A program made the translations under genes and the position numbers. 64,000 bases of DNA, taken from the NCBI RefSeq assembly GCF_900078305.2, contig NZ_LT546026.1, forward strand, positions 186,001 to 250,000, given 5' to 3'. Source of the stretch: Corynebacterium bouchesdurhonense (GTDB lineage: Bacteria > Actinomycetota > Actinomycetes > Mycobacteriales > Mycobacteriaceae). The notes under the pieces were generated by a model. That model ran no database searches. It was not told where the DNA came from and was given only the letters and a program-made list of their open reading frames with translations. Below, piece after piece: positions 8,211 through 20,054 of this stretch (position 1 is the first letter of the stretch; each line of letters starts with the position of its first letter).

Positions 8211-9383
8211 ATGACTGAAACTGTGAACCCCGTACGCAACGCCACGCCCCACAACAACAAGGGCGATGTGTTCCAGTCCTTCGACGTTTCGGACTTCCCG
8301 GTTCCGGGCGGCCGCGACGAGGTCTGGCGCTTCATCCCGCTCCGCCGCCTCCGCGGGCTGCACGATGGCACGTTCGCCCCGGTCGCCGAGGTGCAGGTGC
8401 GTGTCGACGCCCCCGAGGCGGTAGAAGTGGAGCAGGTGGCGCCTTCCGACGATCGCCTCCGCGTCGCAGGCGGCCCGGTGGACCGCGTCGCCGCCCAGGC
8501 GTGGAGCGCCGCTGAGACGGCCACGATCATCTCCGTGCCGGCAGATGTCGTGCTGGAGGAGCCCATCACCATCACCATCACCGGTGCGGGCCTCGACGCG
8601 ACCACCTTCGCCACCATCCTGGTGGAGACGGGGCGCCACTCCGAGGCCACCGTGCTGGTGCGCTACGAGGGTTCCGGCACCCACGCCGACAACCTGAACT
8701 GGCACATCGGCGAGGGCTCCCACGTCAACGCCGTGGTTGACACCCAGTGGGAGCGCGACGCCGTGCACCTGGGACAGCAATCCATCAAGGTGAACCGCGA
8801 CTCGCGCCTGCACCACACCGTGGCCGCGTTCGGCGGCGAGGTTGTGCGCATCACCCCGCGCGTGACGTTCACCGAGCCGGGCGCGGACGTGGAGCTGGAC
8901 GGCGTGTACTTCGCCGACGCCGGGCAGTACATCGAGAACCGCATGCTGGTGGACCACTCGGTGCCCAACTGCCGCTCCAACGTGCTGTACAAGGGCGCGC
9001 TGCAGGGCGACCGCGGCTCCGAGCTGCCCGAGGCCCGCACCTGCTGGGTGGGAGACGTGTTGATCCGCGCAAACGCGAAGGGCACCGACACCTACGAGAC
9101 CAACCGCAACCTGGTGCTCACGGACGGCGCCCGGGCGGACGCAGTGCCGAACTTGGAGATCGAGACCGGCGAAATTTCCGGGGCCGGCCACGCCGCGACG
9201 GTGGGCCGCTTCGACGATGACCAGCTGTTCTACCTCCAGTCACGCGGCATCCCCGAGCGGGAGGCGACGCGGCTGATCATCCGCGGCTTCTTCAACGAAG
9301 TCCTGAACCAGATCCCGGTCGAGTCTGTGCGCGACGAGCTGATCGCGCGCGTCGCCGGCGAGCTCGAGCTGTCCAACAACTAA
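8211..9383 (+). CDS. sufD: Fe-S cluster assembly protein SufD
   Basis: A 390-residue paralogue of SufB. It shares the C-terminal beta-helix core (ending DDDQLFYLQSRGIPEREATRLIIRGF, closely parallel to the SufB end) and lacks the SufB N-terminal extension. It forms the SufBC2D complex and is needed for iron entry. It sits 3 nt after sufB and 15 nt before sufC. Confidence 0.96.
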   Translation: MTETVNPVRNATPHNNKGDVFQSFDVSDFPVPGGRDEVWRFIPLRRLRGLHDGTFAPVAEVQVRVDAPEAVEVEQVAPSDDRLRVAGGPVDRVAAQAWSAAETATIISVPADVVLEEPITITITGAGLDATTFATILVETGRHSEATVLVRYEGSGTHADNLNWHIGEGSHVNAVVDTQWERDAVHLGQQSIKVNRDSRLHHTVAAFGGEVVRITPRVTFTEPGADVELDGVYFADAGQYIENRMLVDHSVPNCRSNVLYKGALQGDRGSELPEARTCWVGDVLIRANAKGTDTYETNRNLVLTDGARADAVPNLEIETGEISGAGHAATVGRFDDDQLFYLQSRGIPEREATRLIIRGFFNEVLNQIPVESVRDELIARVAGELELSNN

Positions 9384-9398
9384 GAAAGAACCTGCGCA

Positions 9399-11871
<2,473 letters not shown>

Positions 11872-12270
11872 ATGACCGAAGCAGGAATCGGTGGGCCGCC
11901 GCAGCCGGAGCAGCCGGCGCGGCCGACCCAGACGGAGGAACAGCTCAAGCTGGTCGGCGACGTGGAGGAGTACCTGCACGACGTGATCGACCCCGAGCTG
12001 GGCATCAACGTGGTGGATCTCGGCCTGGTCTACGACATCTGGATCGAAAAGGCCGAGTCCGGCGCGCAGACGGCCGTGGTCAACATGACCCTGACGTCGC
12101 CGGCTTGCCCGCTGACCGACGTGATCGAGGACCAGGCCGTTCAGGCGGTCGTGCCGAACACGGCGGTGGACGCGGTGGAGATCAACTGGGTGTGGATGCC
12201 GCCGTGGGGCCCGCACCTGATCACCGAGGAGGGCCGGGAGCAGCTCCGCGCCCTCGGGTTTGCGGTGTAG
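11872..12270 (+). CDS. sufT: SufT-type Fe-S maturation factor (MIP18/DUF59 family)
   Basis: A 132-residue MIP18/DUF59-domain protein (EEYLHDVIDPELGINVVDLGLVYDI, then TSPACPLTDVIEDQ), the usual last gene of actinobacterial suf operons. SufT helps mature certain Fe-S proteins when cluster demand is high. The gene follows sufU with no gap, and GAGAAGGAGAAG just before ATG serves as the ribosome binding site. The first 20 residues are proline- and glutamine-rich. Confidence 0.92.
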   Translation: MTEAGIGGPPQPEQPARPTQTEEQLKLVGDVEEYLHDVIDPELGINVVDLGLVYDIWIEKAESGAQTAVVNMTLTSPACPLTDVIEDQAVQAVVPNTAVDAVEINWVWMPPWGPHLITEEGREQLRALGFAV

Positions 12271-12285
12271 CGCTAGGCTGAGGCC

Positions 12286-12903
12286 ATGCGCTTTCCCCCA
12301 CGTTGCGCCGGAACCGCGGCTACGCTCGCGTGCGCCGTTTCTCTAGCCGCCTGCGGCCCGGCCGAAATAGAGGAACCCCCGGTGCGCGCGACACCGATTT
12401 CCTCCTCGCCGTCTTCTGCGCCTTCTGCGTCTTCTGCGCCTTCGCCTTCGCCTTCGCCTTCGCCGCAGACCGTGACCGAGACGGTTTCGGAGACCGCATC
12501 CGCGTCGGCTTCTGCGGCCGCAGCTCCTAGCGTTGCCGCGGCCCAACTGGACGGCGTCATCACGGTCGCCGGGCTGGGGGAGGCCGGCGAGGAGGCGTCG
12601 TACCCCGCTTGCGACGGGCGGGCGATCCTGATCCTCGACTCGGTGGTGGACGAGGGCAACAACGGCGCCGCGATGCCCGACATTGCCCGGCAGGTGCTCG
12701 CGGCGCACCCGAGCGGGAAGCCGGTCCACTTCACGGTGCCGGGTGCGTGCCCGTCGCTGCGGGCACAGGTGGACGGGGCGAATATCTACCCCATCTACAT
12801 CGACTACGGCAGCGACGTCGAGGCGATGTGCCGCGCCAAGGCAACCTACGGCGGTAACGGCCGGATCCTCGGCAACGTGGCGGAGTACATCGATCCCTGC
12901 TAG
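12286..12903 (+). CDS. Putative secreted lipoprotein with low-complexity linker
   Basis: A 205-residue protein with a signal peptide and lipobox (VSLAACGPA), so it is probably anchored outside the membrane. Residues about 38-80 are a Ser/Pro/Ala linker encoded by short in-frame repeats of CCTTCTG and CCTTCG type, followed by a globular C-terminal domain of about 110 residues with four cysteines (YPACDGRAILIL, PGACPS, EAMCRAK, final DPC) that could form disulfides. A -10 box TAGGCT (12274-12279) six nt before ATG suggests a leaderless message. Function unknown. Confidence 0.75.
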   Translation: MRFPPRCAGTAATLACAVSLAACGPAEIEEPPVRATPISSSPSSAPSASSAPSPSPSPSPQTVTETVSETASASASAAAAPSVAAAQLDGVITVAGLGEAGEEASYPACDGRAILILDSVVDEGNNGAAMPDIARQVLAAHPSGKPVHFTVPGACPSLRAQVDGANIYPIYIDYGSDVEAMCRAKATYGGNGRILGNVAEYIDPC

Positions 12904-12942
12904 TACGCAGGCCATTTGACCTCGCTTGTAAGGTATCTACCC

Positions 12943-14571
12943 GTGATTGTCACCAATGATCTCGAGGTTCGCGTCGGTGCACGCACGCTTCTCGACGCCC
13001 CCGGGCAGCACCTCCGGGTCCAGCCGGGCGACCGCATCGGGCTGGTAGGCCGCAACGGCGCGGGCAAAACCACCACGATGCGGATCCTGGCGGGGGAGAC
13101 GGAGCCCTACGGCGGTTCGGTGGCCCGGTCGGGCGACATCGGCTACCTCCCGCAGGACTCCAAGGAGGGCGACATCGAGCAGACCGCCCGGGACCGCGTG
13201 CTTTCCGCGCGCGGCCTCGACGAGATCCAGCGCTCTATGGCGAAGCAGCAGCGGATCATGGAGACCACCGACGGCGCGGAGCGCGACAAGGCCATTCGCA
13301 AGTACTCCCGCCTCGAGGAGCGCTACCAGGCGCTCGGCGGCTACGAGGCCAACGCCGAGGCGGCCCAGATCTGCGACAACCTGGGCCTGCCCGAGCGCGT
13401 CCTCGACCAGCAGTTGAAGACGCTTTCCGGCGGCCAGCGCCGCCGCGTGGAGCTGGCCCAGATCCTCTTCGCCTCCCGCTCCGGCTCGGGCAAGTCCGCC
13501 ACGACGCTGCTCCTAGACGAGCCCACCAACCACCTCGACGCGGACTCCATCGCGTGGCTGCGCACCTTCCTGTCCAAGCACGAGGGCGGCCTGCTTATGA
13601 TCTCCCACGACGTGGAGCTCCTCGACGCGGTGTGCAACAAGGTCTGGTTCCTCGACGCCGTCCGCGCTGAGGCGGACGTGTACAACATGGGCTTCACCAC
13701 CTACCAGAAGGCGCGCGCAGAGGACGAGGCGCGCCGCCGTCGCGAGCGCGCTAACGCCGAGAAGAAGGCCTCCGCGCTGCAGAAGCAGGCGGCCAAGCTG
13801 GGGGCGAAGGCGACGAAGGCCGCAGCAGCGAAGCAGATGCTGGCCCGCGCCGAACGCATGATGGGCGAGCTGGACGAGGTGCGCGTCGCCGACAAGTTCG
13901 CCTCCATCTCCTTCCCGGAGCCCGCGCCCTGCGGCAAGACCCCGCTCCACGGCAAGGGGCTGACCAAGATGTACGGCTCACTCGAGGTGTTCGCGGGGGT
14001 TGACCTGGCCATCGACAAGGGCTCGCGCGTGGTGGTGCTGGGTACCAACGGCGCGGGCAAGACCACCCTGTTGAAGCTCCTTGCCGGGGTGGAGCGCACC
14101 GACGGGGAGGGCGGCTTGGTCACCGGCCACGGCCTCAAGATCGGTTACTTCGCCCAGGAGCACGACACCATTGACGGCGACAAGACGGTCTGGGAGAACA
14201 CCATCGAGGCGTGCCCCGACGCCGGGCAGCAGGACCTGCGCGGCCTGCTGGGCGCGTTCATGTTCTCCGGCGACAAGCTCGACCAGCCGGCGGGCACGCT
14301 CTCCGGCGGCGAGAAGACCCGCCTCGCCCTGGCCACGCTCGTCTCCTCGCGCGCGAACGTGCTGCTTCTCGACGAACCCACCAACAACCTCGACCCGCAG
14401 TCCCGCGAGCAGGTCCTCGACGCGCTCAAGACCTACACCGGAGCCGTCGTCCTCGTCACGCACGATCCGGGCGCGGTCCGCGCGCTCGAGCCGGAGCGGG
14501 TCATCATCATGCCGGAGGGCGACGAGGATCTCTGGAGCGACGAGTACATGGAGATCGTCGAGCTGGCGTGA
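12943..14571 (+). CDS. ABC-F family ATPase (ribosome-associated, no membrane domain)
   Basis: A 542-residue protein with two ABC ATPase domains on one chain. The first has RNGAGKTTT and LSGGQRRRVEL with DEPTNHLD; the second has TNGAGKTTL and LSGGEKTRLAL with DEPTNNLD. Between them is a basic alpha-helical linker (KARAEDEARRRRERANAEKK). ABC-F proteins act on the ribosome in translation or antibiotic resistance. GTG at 12943 is chosen over an upstream TTG because TAAGGT (12929-12934) sits eight nt before it, giving a leaderless mRNA starting IVTNDLEVRVG. Confidence 0.92.
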   Translation: MIVTNDLEVRVGARTLLDAPGQHLRVQPGDRIGLVGRNGAGKTTTMRILAGETEPYGGSVARSGDIGYLPQDSKEGDIEQTARDRVLSARGLDEIQRSMAKQQRIMETTDGAERDKAIRKYSRLEERYQALGGYEANAEAAQICDNLGLPERVLDQQLKTLSGGQRRRVELAQILFASRSGSGKSATTLLLDEPTNHLDADSIAWLRTFLSKHEGGLLMISHDVELLDAVCNKVWFLDAVRAEADVYNMGFTTYQKARAEDEARRRRERANAEKKASALQKQAAKLGAKATKAAAAKQMLARAERMMGELDEVRVADKFASISFPEPAPCGKTPLHGKGLTKMYGSLEVFAGVDLAIDKGSRVVVLGTNGAGKTTLLKLLAGVERTDGEGGLVTGHGLKIGYFAQEHDTIDGDKTVWENTIEACPDAGQQDLRGLLGAFMFSGDKLDQPAGTLSGGEKTRLALATLVSSRANVLLLDEPTNNLDPQSREQVLDALKTYTGAVVLVTHDPGAVRALEPERVIIMPEGDEDLWSDEYMEIVELA

Positions 14572-14606
14572 TGCCGGGGATCCTCCGGGACGCGTCCCTG
14601 AGCCGC

Positions 14607-15626
14607 CTAGAACGGCGCGGGCCTGATGCCCGCGTAGCCTCGCTTCCACCCGTAGCGGTTGTGGTAGTCGGGGGCCATTGAAATTCCTCTTTCCCGGAAG
14701 ATCTGGTGCAGTTCCTTGCGGATGCGGCCCGCTCCGCTTTTGTGCAGTTTCTCTTCGGCGAGGACGGAAGCGTCGGCCCCCTCCAAACGCAGCATGCCCC
14801 CGGGGCAGTCAACAACGATGATGGGGCAATCGTTGGAGAAGCAAGACTGCTCAACGTTGAGTAGTGCGCCACAGGTTTCGAACGGAACAACGACTGGGTC
14901 GATGCCGTTACACGCCTTGATGATCCCGGTTGTGGCCAGCTCCGGCTTGTTAACGATAGAGCGGTCCGTGTCCCGCAGCCAGGACATCACGCAGCTGAGC
15001 GCATCCGGCCCGTTGTGCGGCATGTGCACGCGCACTCCTGACGCTGAGGCGCCGTCGCGTTCGAAGATGATGAAGGCATTTCCGGCCGAAGCTGTGGGCG
15101 CGAAGCGATCTAGCGCTTGTGTCAACCGGGTGAAGAACGTGGTGCTCAGTTCTTTTGCGTTGGGTGCATCGAAAGGCCCGCGCAGCACCGCTGGCCCGTC
15201 GGGATGCTTGATCGCAATCTCCTTGCCGGGGTAGTCGATTCGGAGGTGCCACACTCGGTCTGTGATCTCCCCTGTGAGGGGCAGCGTGCGCCCGTGGTCG
15301 TCGGGAGCGAAGACAGGTAGGCCGGTTAGTTCTTCGGAGTTTCCGTGGAAGACTCGGATATCGTCGAATTTTGCGTGCTGCTCCAGCACTTCCTTCATAC
15401 CTTGGAGCGGGTCGACGGTGTTGATGTCGTGGATCGCGATCGCCTCGAGGATTCGCGAGATTGCGGAGGGGCCGTAATCGGGGCCCCGGACGGTAAGCCC
15501 GAGTTCCATGCCGTCTTCCGCGCGTTCGAAAATGACGTCCACTTCGTTTACGGCATAACCGGACTCGTACTCACCATAGTCATGGGGGCCGTAGCTGCCG
15601 TGGTAGTCGGAGTATTCCTCGCTCAT
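14607..15626 (-). CDS. Hypothetical protein with internal repeats
   Basis: A 339-residue, probably cytoplasmic protein with no signal peptide or membrane segment. I do not recognise the family. Two parts resemble each other: residues about 28-65 (VDVIFERAEDGMELGLTVRG) and about 185-220 (AFIIFERDGASASGVRVHM), suggesting an internal duplication. The N-terminus is rich in Tyr, Gly and Ser, and the C-terminus ends in an aromatic-basic stretch (NRYGWKRGYAGIRPAPF). The region looks less GC-rich than its neighbours, which may mean a recent arrival. Confidence 0.7.
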   Translation of the reverse strand: MSEEYSDYHGSYGPHDYGEYESGYAVNEVDVIFERAEDGMELGLTVRGPDYGPSAISRILEAIAIHDINTVDPLQGMKEVLEQHAKFDDIRVFHGNSEELTGLPVFAPDDHGRTLPLTGEITDRVWHLRIDYPGKEIAIKHPDGPAVLRGPFDAPNAKELSTTFFTRLTQALDRFAPTASAGNAFIIFERDGASASGVRVHMPHNGPDALSCVMSWLRDTDRSIVNKPELATTGIIKACNGIDPVVVPFETCGALLNVEQSCFSNDCPIIVVDCPGGMLRLEGADASVLAEEKLHKSGAGRIRKELHQIFRERGISMAPDYHNRYGWKRGYAGIRPAPF

Positions 15627-15776
15627 CGGTGTCCTTTCGCGTTAGTTCCGGCCGTACTACGAATGGTTCGAAAGCCGGTAGCGATGATGTAACGCGAAAA
15701 GAGTGGCGGGCGGAAGATGCAGCAGCGCGGATGCGCACTGAAATGCACAGGCCGGGGTGGTAGTGCCCCGGCAAAC

Positions 15777-16514
15777 TTAGAACTGCGCGTAGCGCTCTGC
15801 GAAGTTGCGCAGAATCGAATTGCTGTAGGCGTAGTCGTGGGCGTACGCGGTGGCGAGGATGTCCTCGAACACGTCCAGGTTGAAGTAGCCCAGGTGCGAG
15901 TACAAACGCAGGCGGGCCTCGAGGGTCTGCGCTGTGAGCTCTGGGTGGAATTGCGTGGCGTACACGTTCTGTTTTACGCGGAACATCTGTGTTGGGCAGA
16001 CGGTGCCCGTGACCAGCAGGGTCGCGCTATCGGGCAGCTCGCTCACCGCCTCCTTGTGGCCCACGAGGGTGGGGAAGGACTCCGGCAGGCCGCGCAGGAG
16101 AGGGTCGGCGGCCCCATCTGGGGTGAGCATCACCTCGATCATGCCCGCCTCCTCCGCGTACTCGCTGCCCAGGCGCGCCCCGATCGCCGTCCCCACGGCA
16201 CCGATGCCGTAGCAGGCGCCCATCATGGGGAAGTCGCGGTCGATGACCTCCGCCACCAGCGTGCCAATCTCGCGCTCCACGCGCAGCTGCAGCTCGCTCT
16301 TCACCGCGTCGGTGTTGTTGAACGGGCTTCCGCCGAGGATCACGCCCGAGTACCTATCCAGGTCCACCTCGCCCAACGGCCCCTGCTCGAGGCGGCGCTG
16401 TTCCATGGCCTCGAGCGGCACGCGCATTTTGGAGCAGAATGAGCTGTGCTCCTCGGTAGCGGCGGCATCCTCGGGGCGTGTGCTGAGCAGCAGGAAGGGG
16501 CGCTTTGCGGTCAT
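15777..16514 (-). CDS. Class I glutamine amidotransferase domain protein
   Basis: A 245-residue GMP-synthase-like amidotransferase domain. The nucleophile is in GACYGIG (Cys101) and the His-Glu pair in ATQFHPEL. Such stand-alone proteins hydrolyse glutamine or gamma-glutamyl compounds; the acceptor is unknown. The ATG at 16514 is chosen: a -10 box TACCGT (16522-16527) lies seven nt upstream, so the mRNA is probably leaderless. A second paralogue is encoded at 19269-20030. Confidence 0.85.
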   Translation of the reverse strand: MTAKRPFLLLSTRPEDAAATEEHSSFCSKMRVPLEAMEQRRLEQGPLGEVDLDRYSGVILGGSPFNNTDAVKSELQLRVEREIGTLVAEVIDRDFPMMGACYGIGAVGTAIGARLGSEYAEEAGMIEVMLTPDGAADPLLRGLPESFPTLVGHKEAVSELPDSATLLVTGTVCPTQMFRVKQNVYATQFHPELTAQTLEARLRLYSHLGYFNLDVFEDILATAYAHDYAYSNSILRNFAERYAQF

Positions 16515-16566
16515 TCGTTTAACGGTACAGCGTGCCCCCGCGCTTCGGGGCATTTGTTTGCCCTCT

Positions 16567-16581
16567 GCTTGTCGACGCCCC
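16567..16581 (-). repeat. Mini-palindrome motif copy upstream of a small membrane protein gene
   Basis: GCTTGTCGACGCCCC, exact core. It ends two bases before the -10 box TACACT (16584-16589) of the downstream gene, the same arrangement as at mptB. Confidence 0.65.
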
Positions 16582-16595
16582 TGTACACTCGCACC

Positions 16596-16850
16596 ATGTC
16601 CAAAAACTCGAAGAACTCGTCCCTCTCCCGCACCCTCAAGGACGGCTGGAAGGCCCTGAACAAGGGGCAGAAGAAGCTCGTGGGCGGCCTTGCCGCCGTC
16701 GACGCCGCCGGCAAAGCCTTCGCGCTGCGCGACCTCGCCCGCACGGACTCCCGCCGGCTGCGCGGCCCGAAGTTCCTGTGGGCACCGGTCATCGGCGCGG
16801 TGAACACGTTCGGCTGGGCTGCCTACTTCCTGGTGGGCAAGAAGCGCTAG
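16596..16850 (+). CDS. Small membrane protein (PLDc_N-like domain)
   Basis: An 84-residue protein with a basic N-terminus and a C-terminal segment [20 protein letters not shown] followed by a transmembrane end GKKR. This pattern resembles the short phospholipase-D N-terminal-like (PLDc_N) membrane module common in Actinobacteria. The ATG at 16596 lies six nt after a TACACT -10 box, so the message is probably leaderless. It overlaps the 3' end of the convergent DUF711 gene by four bases. Function unknown. Confidence 0.75.
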   Translation: MSKNSKNSSLSRTLKDGWKALNKGQKKLVGGLAAVDAAGKAFALRDLARTDSRRLRGPKFLWAPVIGAVNTFGWAAYFLVGKKR

Positions 16851-18217
16851 TTGCGGAACCCGTGCACCGGCGCTGGGATGAACCCGCCGCGCCGGATGAA
16901 GGTGGCGTTGCCCACCTCGCTGACGGGGATCACGGGGGCGTAGCCGAGGAGGCCGCCGAAGTTGACCTCGTCGCCGGGCTTGGTGCCGGGCACTGGGATC
17001 AGGCGGGCCGCGGTGGTCTTGTGGTTCATCACGCCGATCGCGGCCTCGTCCGCGATCATGCCGGCGATCAGCTCGGCGGAGGTGTCGCCCGGGATGGCGA
17101 TCATGTCGAAGCCTACGGAGCAGATCGAGGTCATCGCCTCCAGCTTGTCCATGGTGATGGAGCCGGCGCGCACCGCGTCGATCATGCCCTGGTCCTCGGA
17201 GACGGGGATGAAGGAGCCGCTCAGGCCGCCGACGCGGGAGCAGGCCATCATGCCGCCCTTCTTCACCGCGTCGTTGAGCAGGGCGAGGGCGGCGGTGGTG
17301 CCGTGCGTGCCCACTTGGTCCAAGCCCATGCGCTCGAGGATGTGCGCCACCGAGTCGCCCATCTCCGCGGTAGGTGCCAGCGAGAGGTCCACGATGCCGA
17401 AGGGCACCCCGAGCCGCTCGGAGGCCATCGTGCCCACCAGCTGGCCCGCGCGGGTGATCTTGAACGCGGCCTTCTTAATCTCCTCGGCCACATCGTTCAG
17501 GGATGCTCCCTCGAGGGAGCCGATGGCGTTGTCCACCACGCCGGGCCCGGAGACGCCTACGGAGACCACGGTGTCCGGCTCCTCGATGCCGTGGAACGCG
17601 CCGGCCATGAACGGGTTGTCGCCCACGGCGTTGGCAAAGACCACCAGCTTGGCGCAGGCGATGGAGGACTCCTCGGCAGTGAGCTCCGCGGCCTCCTTGA
17701 TCACGCGGCCCATTTGCGCCACCGCGTCCATGTTGATGCCGGCGCGCGAGGTGGCCACGTTCACCGAGCCGCACACGTTGCCCGTTACTGACAGCGCCTC
17801 GGGGATGGAGGCGATGAGGCGGGAGTCCGCCTCGGTGGCGCCCTTCTCCACCAGCGCTGAGTAGCCGCCCACGAAGTTCACGCCCAGCTCAGCGGCGGCG
17901 CGGTCCAGCGCGCGGGCGATCTCCACCGGGCTGCCCTCCACCCCCGCCGCGACGAGCGAGATGGGGGAGACTGAGATGCGCTTGTTCACGATCGGGATGC
18001 CCAGCTCGCGCTCGATGCCCTCGCACACCGGCACCAGCCGCGCGGCTCGGGTGGTAACGCGGTCGTACACCGCCTGGGCTGTGGCCTCCATCGTGGCGCG
18101 CGTGCAGCCGATCAGGGAGATGCCCATGGTCACCGTGCGGATGTCCAGGCGGTAGTCCTCGATCATGTGGATCACGTCGAGGATGCTGCGGGAGCGCACG
18201 TCGAATTCCTTAGCCAT
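16847..18217 (-). CDS. PFL family protein, DUF711 (UPF0210)
   Basis: A 456-residue member of the DUF711/UPF0210 group (length near the usual 450) with glycine-rich strands such as [15 protein letters not shown] and [18 protein letters not shown]. The fold is related to pyruvate formate-lyase-like proteins, but the activity is not established. In many bacteria this gene directly follows a gene for a small ACT-domain protein, as here, so the two probably work together, perhaps with amino-acid sensing. The start is the ATG at 18217 ([10 protein letters not shown]). Confidence 0.9.
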   Translation of the reverse strand: MAKEFDVRSRSILDVIHMIEDYRLDIRTVTMGISLIGCTRATMEATAQAVYDRVTTRAARLVPVCEGIERELGIPIVNKRISVSPISLVAAGVEGSPVEIARALDRAAAELGVNFVGGYSALVEKGATEADSRLIASIPEALSVTGNVCGSVNVATSRAGINMDAVAQMGRVIKEAAELTAEESSIACAKLVVFANAVGDNPFMAGAFHGIEEPDTVVSVGVSGPGVVDNAIGSLEGASLNDVAEEIKKAAFKITRAGQLVGTMASERLGVPFGIVDLSLAPTAEMGDSVAHILERMGLDQVGTHGTTAALALLNDAVKKGGMMACSRVGGLSGSFIPVSEDQGMIDAVRAGSITMDKLEAMTSICSVGFDMIAIPGDTSAELIAGMIADEAAIGVMNHKTTAARLIPVPGTKPGDEVNFGGLLGYAPVIPVSEVGNATFIRRGGFIPAPVHGFRN

Positions 18218-18228
18218 GCTGCGCGCCC

Positions 18229-18507
18229 CTAGATCTCGTTCATCGCGGTGAACAGGTCCTCGGACTGGATCCGCACCACCACGCCCAGCGCCTCGCCCGC
18301 CGACGCGAGGTGGTCCTGCAGGGCGCCCATGTCCACCCCGCCGTCCTGGCCGCTGGGCAGTTCGACGCGCATGATCATGGTGAAGTACTCGTCCATCAGC
18401 GTCTGGGAGACGTCGACGATGTTGAGCCCGCGCTCGGCGGCGGCGTTGGCCACGCCGGCGATGATGCCCACGCGGTCGTGTCCAGTGGTGGTGATGATTG
18501 CGTGCAT
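18229..18507 (-). CDS. ACT domain protein (UPF0237)
   Basis: A 92-residue single ACT domain ([23 protein letters not shown]), the fold that binds amino acids in regulatory proteins. It lies 11 nt before the DUF711 gene, which it normally accompanies. The ATG at 18507 has a -10 box TAAAGT (18516-18521) eight nt upstream, so the transcript is probably leaderless. Confidence 0.9.
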   Translation of the reverse strand: MHAIITTTGHDRVGIIAGVANAAAERGLNIVDVSQTLMDEYFTMIMRVELPSGQDGGVDMGALQDHLASAGEALGVVVRIQSEDLFTAMNEI

Positions 18508-18567
18508 AGCAAAGCACTTTAGCGCCGCGGCGCCGTGTCGGCGTGGATGGGTAGTGTGGCGTTGGAA

Positions 18568-18592
18568 GGGGGCGTCGACAAGCGAATGCTCC
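18568..18592 (+). repeat. Mini-palindrome motif copy in a 5' leader
   Basis: GGGGGCGTCGACAAGCGAAT followed by GCTCC. Exact core at 18575-18583, with GC-rich ends able to pair. It directly precedes the AGGAGA ribosome binding site of the next gene. Confidence 0.7.
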
Positions 18593-18610
18593 CGGAAGGA
18601 GATGGTGTTA

Positions 18611-19264
18611 ATGGCATATGTACTGGTACTCGGCGCGGGCGGGAACGTCTCCCGGCACACGGTGCCGAAGCTCCTCCGCGGCGATCATGCAGTCAGCGCC
18701 CTGGTGCACAACCCCGAGCACGCGGCGCGGCTCGCCGAGGCGGGGGCGACCGTGATCGTTCAGGACCTGACCGAGCTGGACCAGGAGGGTTGGGCGCGGC
18801 TGCTCACCCCCTTCGACGTGGTGGTGTGGTCCGCGGGCGCGGGCGGCGGCAGCGCAGAGAAGACCTACGCGGTGGACCGCGACGCGGCGCTGGCGATGAT
18901 CGACGCGCTGGAGGAGCTGGGCGAGTACGCGCCGTTCTTGGTCAACGTCTCCTACGCGGGCGCGAAGGACGCCTCCGTGGAGGACGACGGGTCGTCGTGG
19001 TACGCGTACGTGGAGGCGAAAAAGGCGGTGGACCGCCGCCTGCTGGGCTCGGAGCTGCGCCACCAGATCCTGGGCCCGACGATGCTCACCGACGACCCCG
19101 CCGAGGGGCTGCGCCAGCTCGAGGGCGGGGCGAGCGAGGGCTCGGAGACCCCGCGGGAACTGGTAGCCGACGTGATTGTGGAGGCTGTGGAGCGCGGCGA
19201 GCCCTTCGCCGCCAATCCCTTCGAGTTCGAGGCGGGGCCGCAGGCGGTATCTGAGATCAGCTAG
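18611..19264 (+). CDS. NAD(P)-binding oxidoreductase, atypical SDR
   Basis: A 217-residue Rossmann-fold protein with the dinucleotide motif GAGGNVSR near residue 8, and later an active-site-like SYAG with a YAYVEAKKAVDRRLL stretch that carries the Tyr-x-x-x-Lys type pair. It resembles the NAD(P)H-binding atypical SDR group (YwnB/BVR-B-like). The ATG at 18611 is supported by AGGAGA eight nt upstream. The GC-rich mini-palindrome sits in its leader. Substrate unknown. Confidence 0.85.
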   Translation: MAYVLVLGAGGNVSRHTVPKLLRGDHAVSALVHNPEHAARLAEAGATVIVQDLTELDQEGWARLLTPFDVVVWSAGAGGGSAEKTYAVDRDAALAMIDALEELGEYAPFLVNVSYAGAKDASVEDDGSSWYAYVEAKKAVDRRLLGSELRHQILGPTMLTDDPAEGLRQLEGGASEGSETPRELVADVIVEAVERGEPFAANPFEFEAGPQAVSEIS

Positions 19265-19268
19265 GCGC

Positions 19269-20030
19269 TCAGTTCGAGGCTGCCGGGGACGCGGGCCTCG
19301 TCTGCTCCGCGAAGCAGTAGCGGGCGAATGACTGGACCAGCCCGTTCGCGGCGGCAACGTCGTGGTTGGGCAGGTCGGCCACGATGCGCGCGTACTCCTC
19401 GGCTGGGAAGTAGCCGTAGTCGTGGTAGAAGTCCATGCGCGTCTGCATGGCCGCGGCGTCCATCTCTGCGTGGAACTGCGTCGCCCACACCCGGTCCCGG
19501 TAGCGCACGATCTGCACCGCACCGTCCGGCGTGGTGGCGAGCAGCTGCAGCGCCCCCGGCACGGTCTCCGGGTTCTCGGTGTGGCCCGTTAACGCCGTGA
19601 AGGTGTCGGGCGCTGGGCCGAGCAGGACATCCGCTCGCCCCTCTTCGGTCACGCACACCGTGGTGGGCCCGGAGTCCTCCGGGTGGCTGCGGCCGCCCTC
19701 ACCGCCGGCGTAGTGCACCAGCCAGGACAGGCCGAAGCACACGAAGAATACCGGCAGGTCGCGCTCCACCAGGTCGGCGAGCAGCGCGTGCACGTGCTTC
19801 TGGTAGGCGCTGTACCCGCCCTCGGCGGGGACGTTCAGGGAGCTGCCGCCCGCGATCCCGCCGGCGATGCCGTCCAGCGGCCCAATCGCGGCGGGGGGGC
19901 CGTCGATGATGCGGTGCACCCCCTCGCCCTCCTCCAGCCCCGCCGATTGAAGCACGTCGTGGTACTCGGCGCGGGCGACCGCGGGGCCGATCTCGCCGTC
20001 GCGGAGGGAGAGGAAGAGCAGTTGAGGCAT
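19269..20030 (-). CDS. Class I glutamine amidotransferase domain protein (second paralogue)
   Basis: A 253-residue stand-alone class I amidotransferase domain, similar in plan to 15777-16514. The nucleophile is in FFVCFGLSWL and the His-Glu pair in ATQFHAEM. A -10 box TAGAAT (20038-20043) lies seven nt before the ATG, implying leaderless translation. It may act on GMP-synthase-like or gamma-glutamyl substrates. It is convergent with the gene at 18611. Confidence 0.85.
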   Translation of the reverse strand: MPQLLFLSLRDGEIGPAVARAEYHDVLQSAGLEEGEGVHRIIDGPPAAIGPLDGIAGGIAGGSSLNVPAEGGYSAYQKHVHALLADLVERDLPVFFVCFGLSWLVHYAGGEGGRSHPEDSGPTTVCVTEEGRADVLLGPAPDTFTALTGHTENPETVPGALQLLATTPDGAVQIVRYRDRVWATQFHAEMDAAAMQTRMDFYHDYGYFPAEEYARIVADLPNHDVAAANGLVQSFARYCFAEQTRPASPAASN

Positions 20031-20054
20031 GCGCGAGATTCTATACCGCTTGGT

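Noticed and set aside
6789..9191. An 800-codon open frame on the minus strand across sufB and sufD
   Set aside because: Antisense to two well-conserved suf genes. Composition is the GC-rich mirror of the coding strand, with no domain or ribosome binding site.
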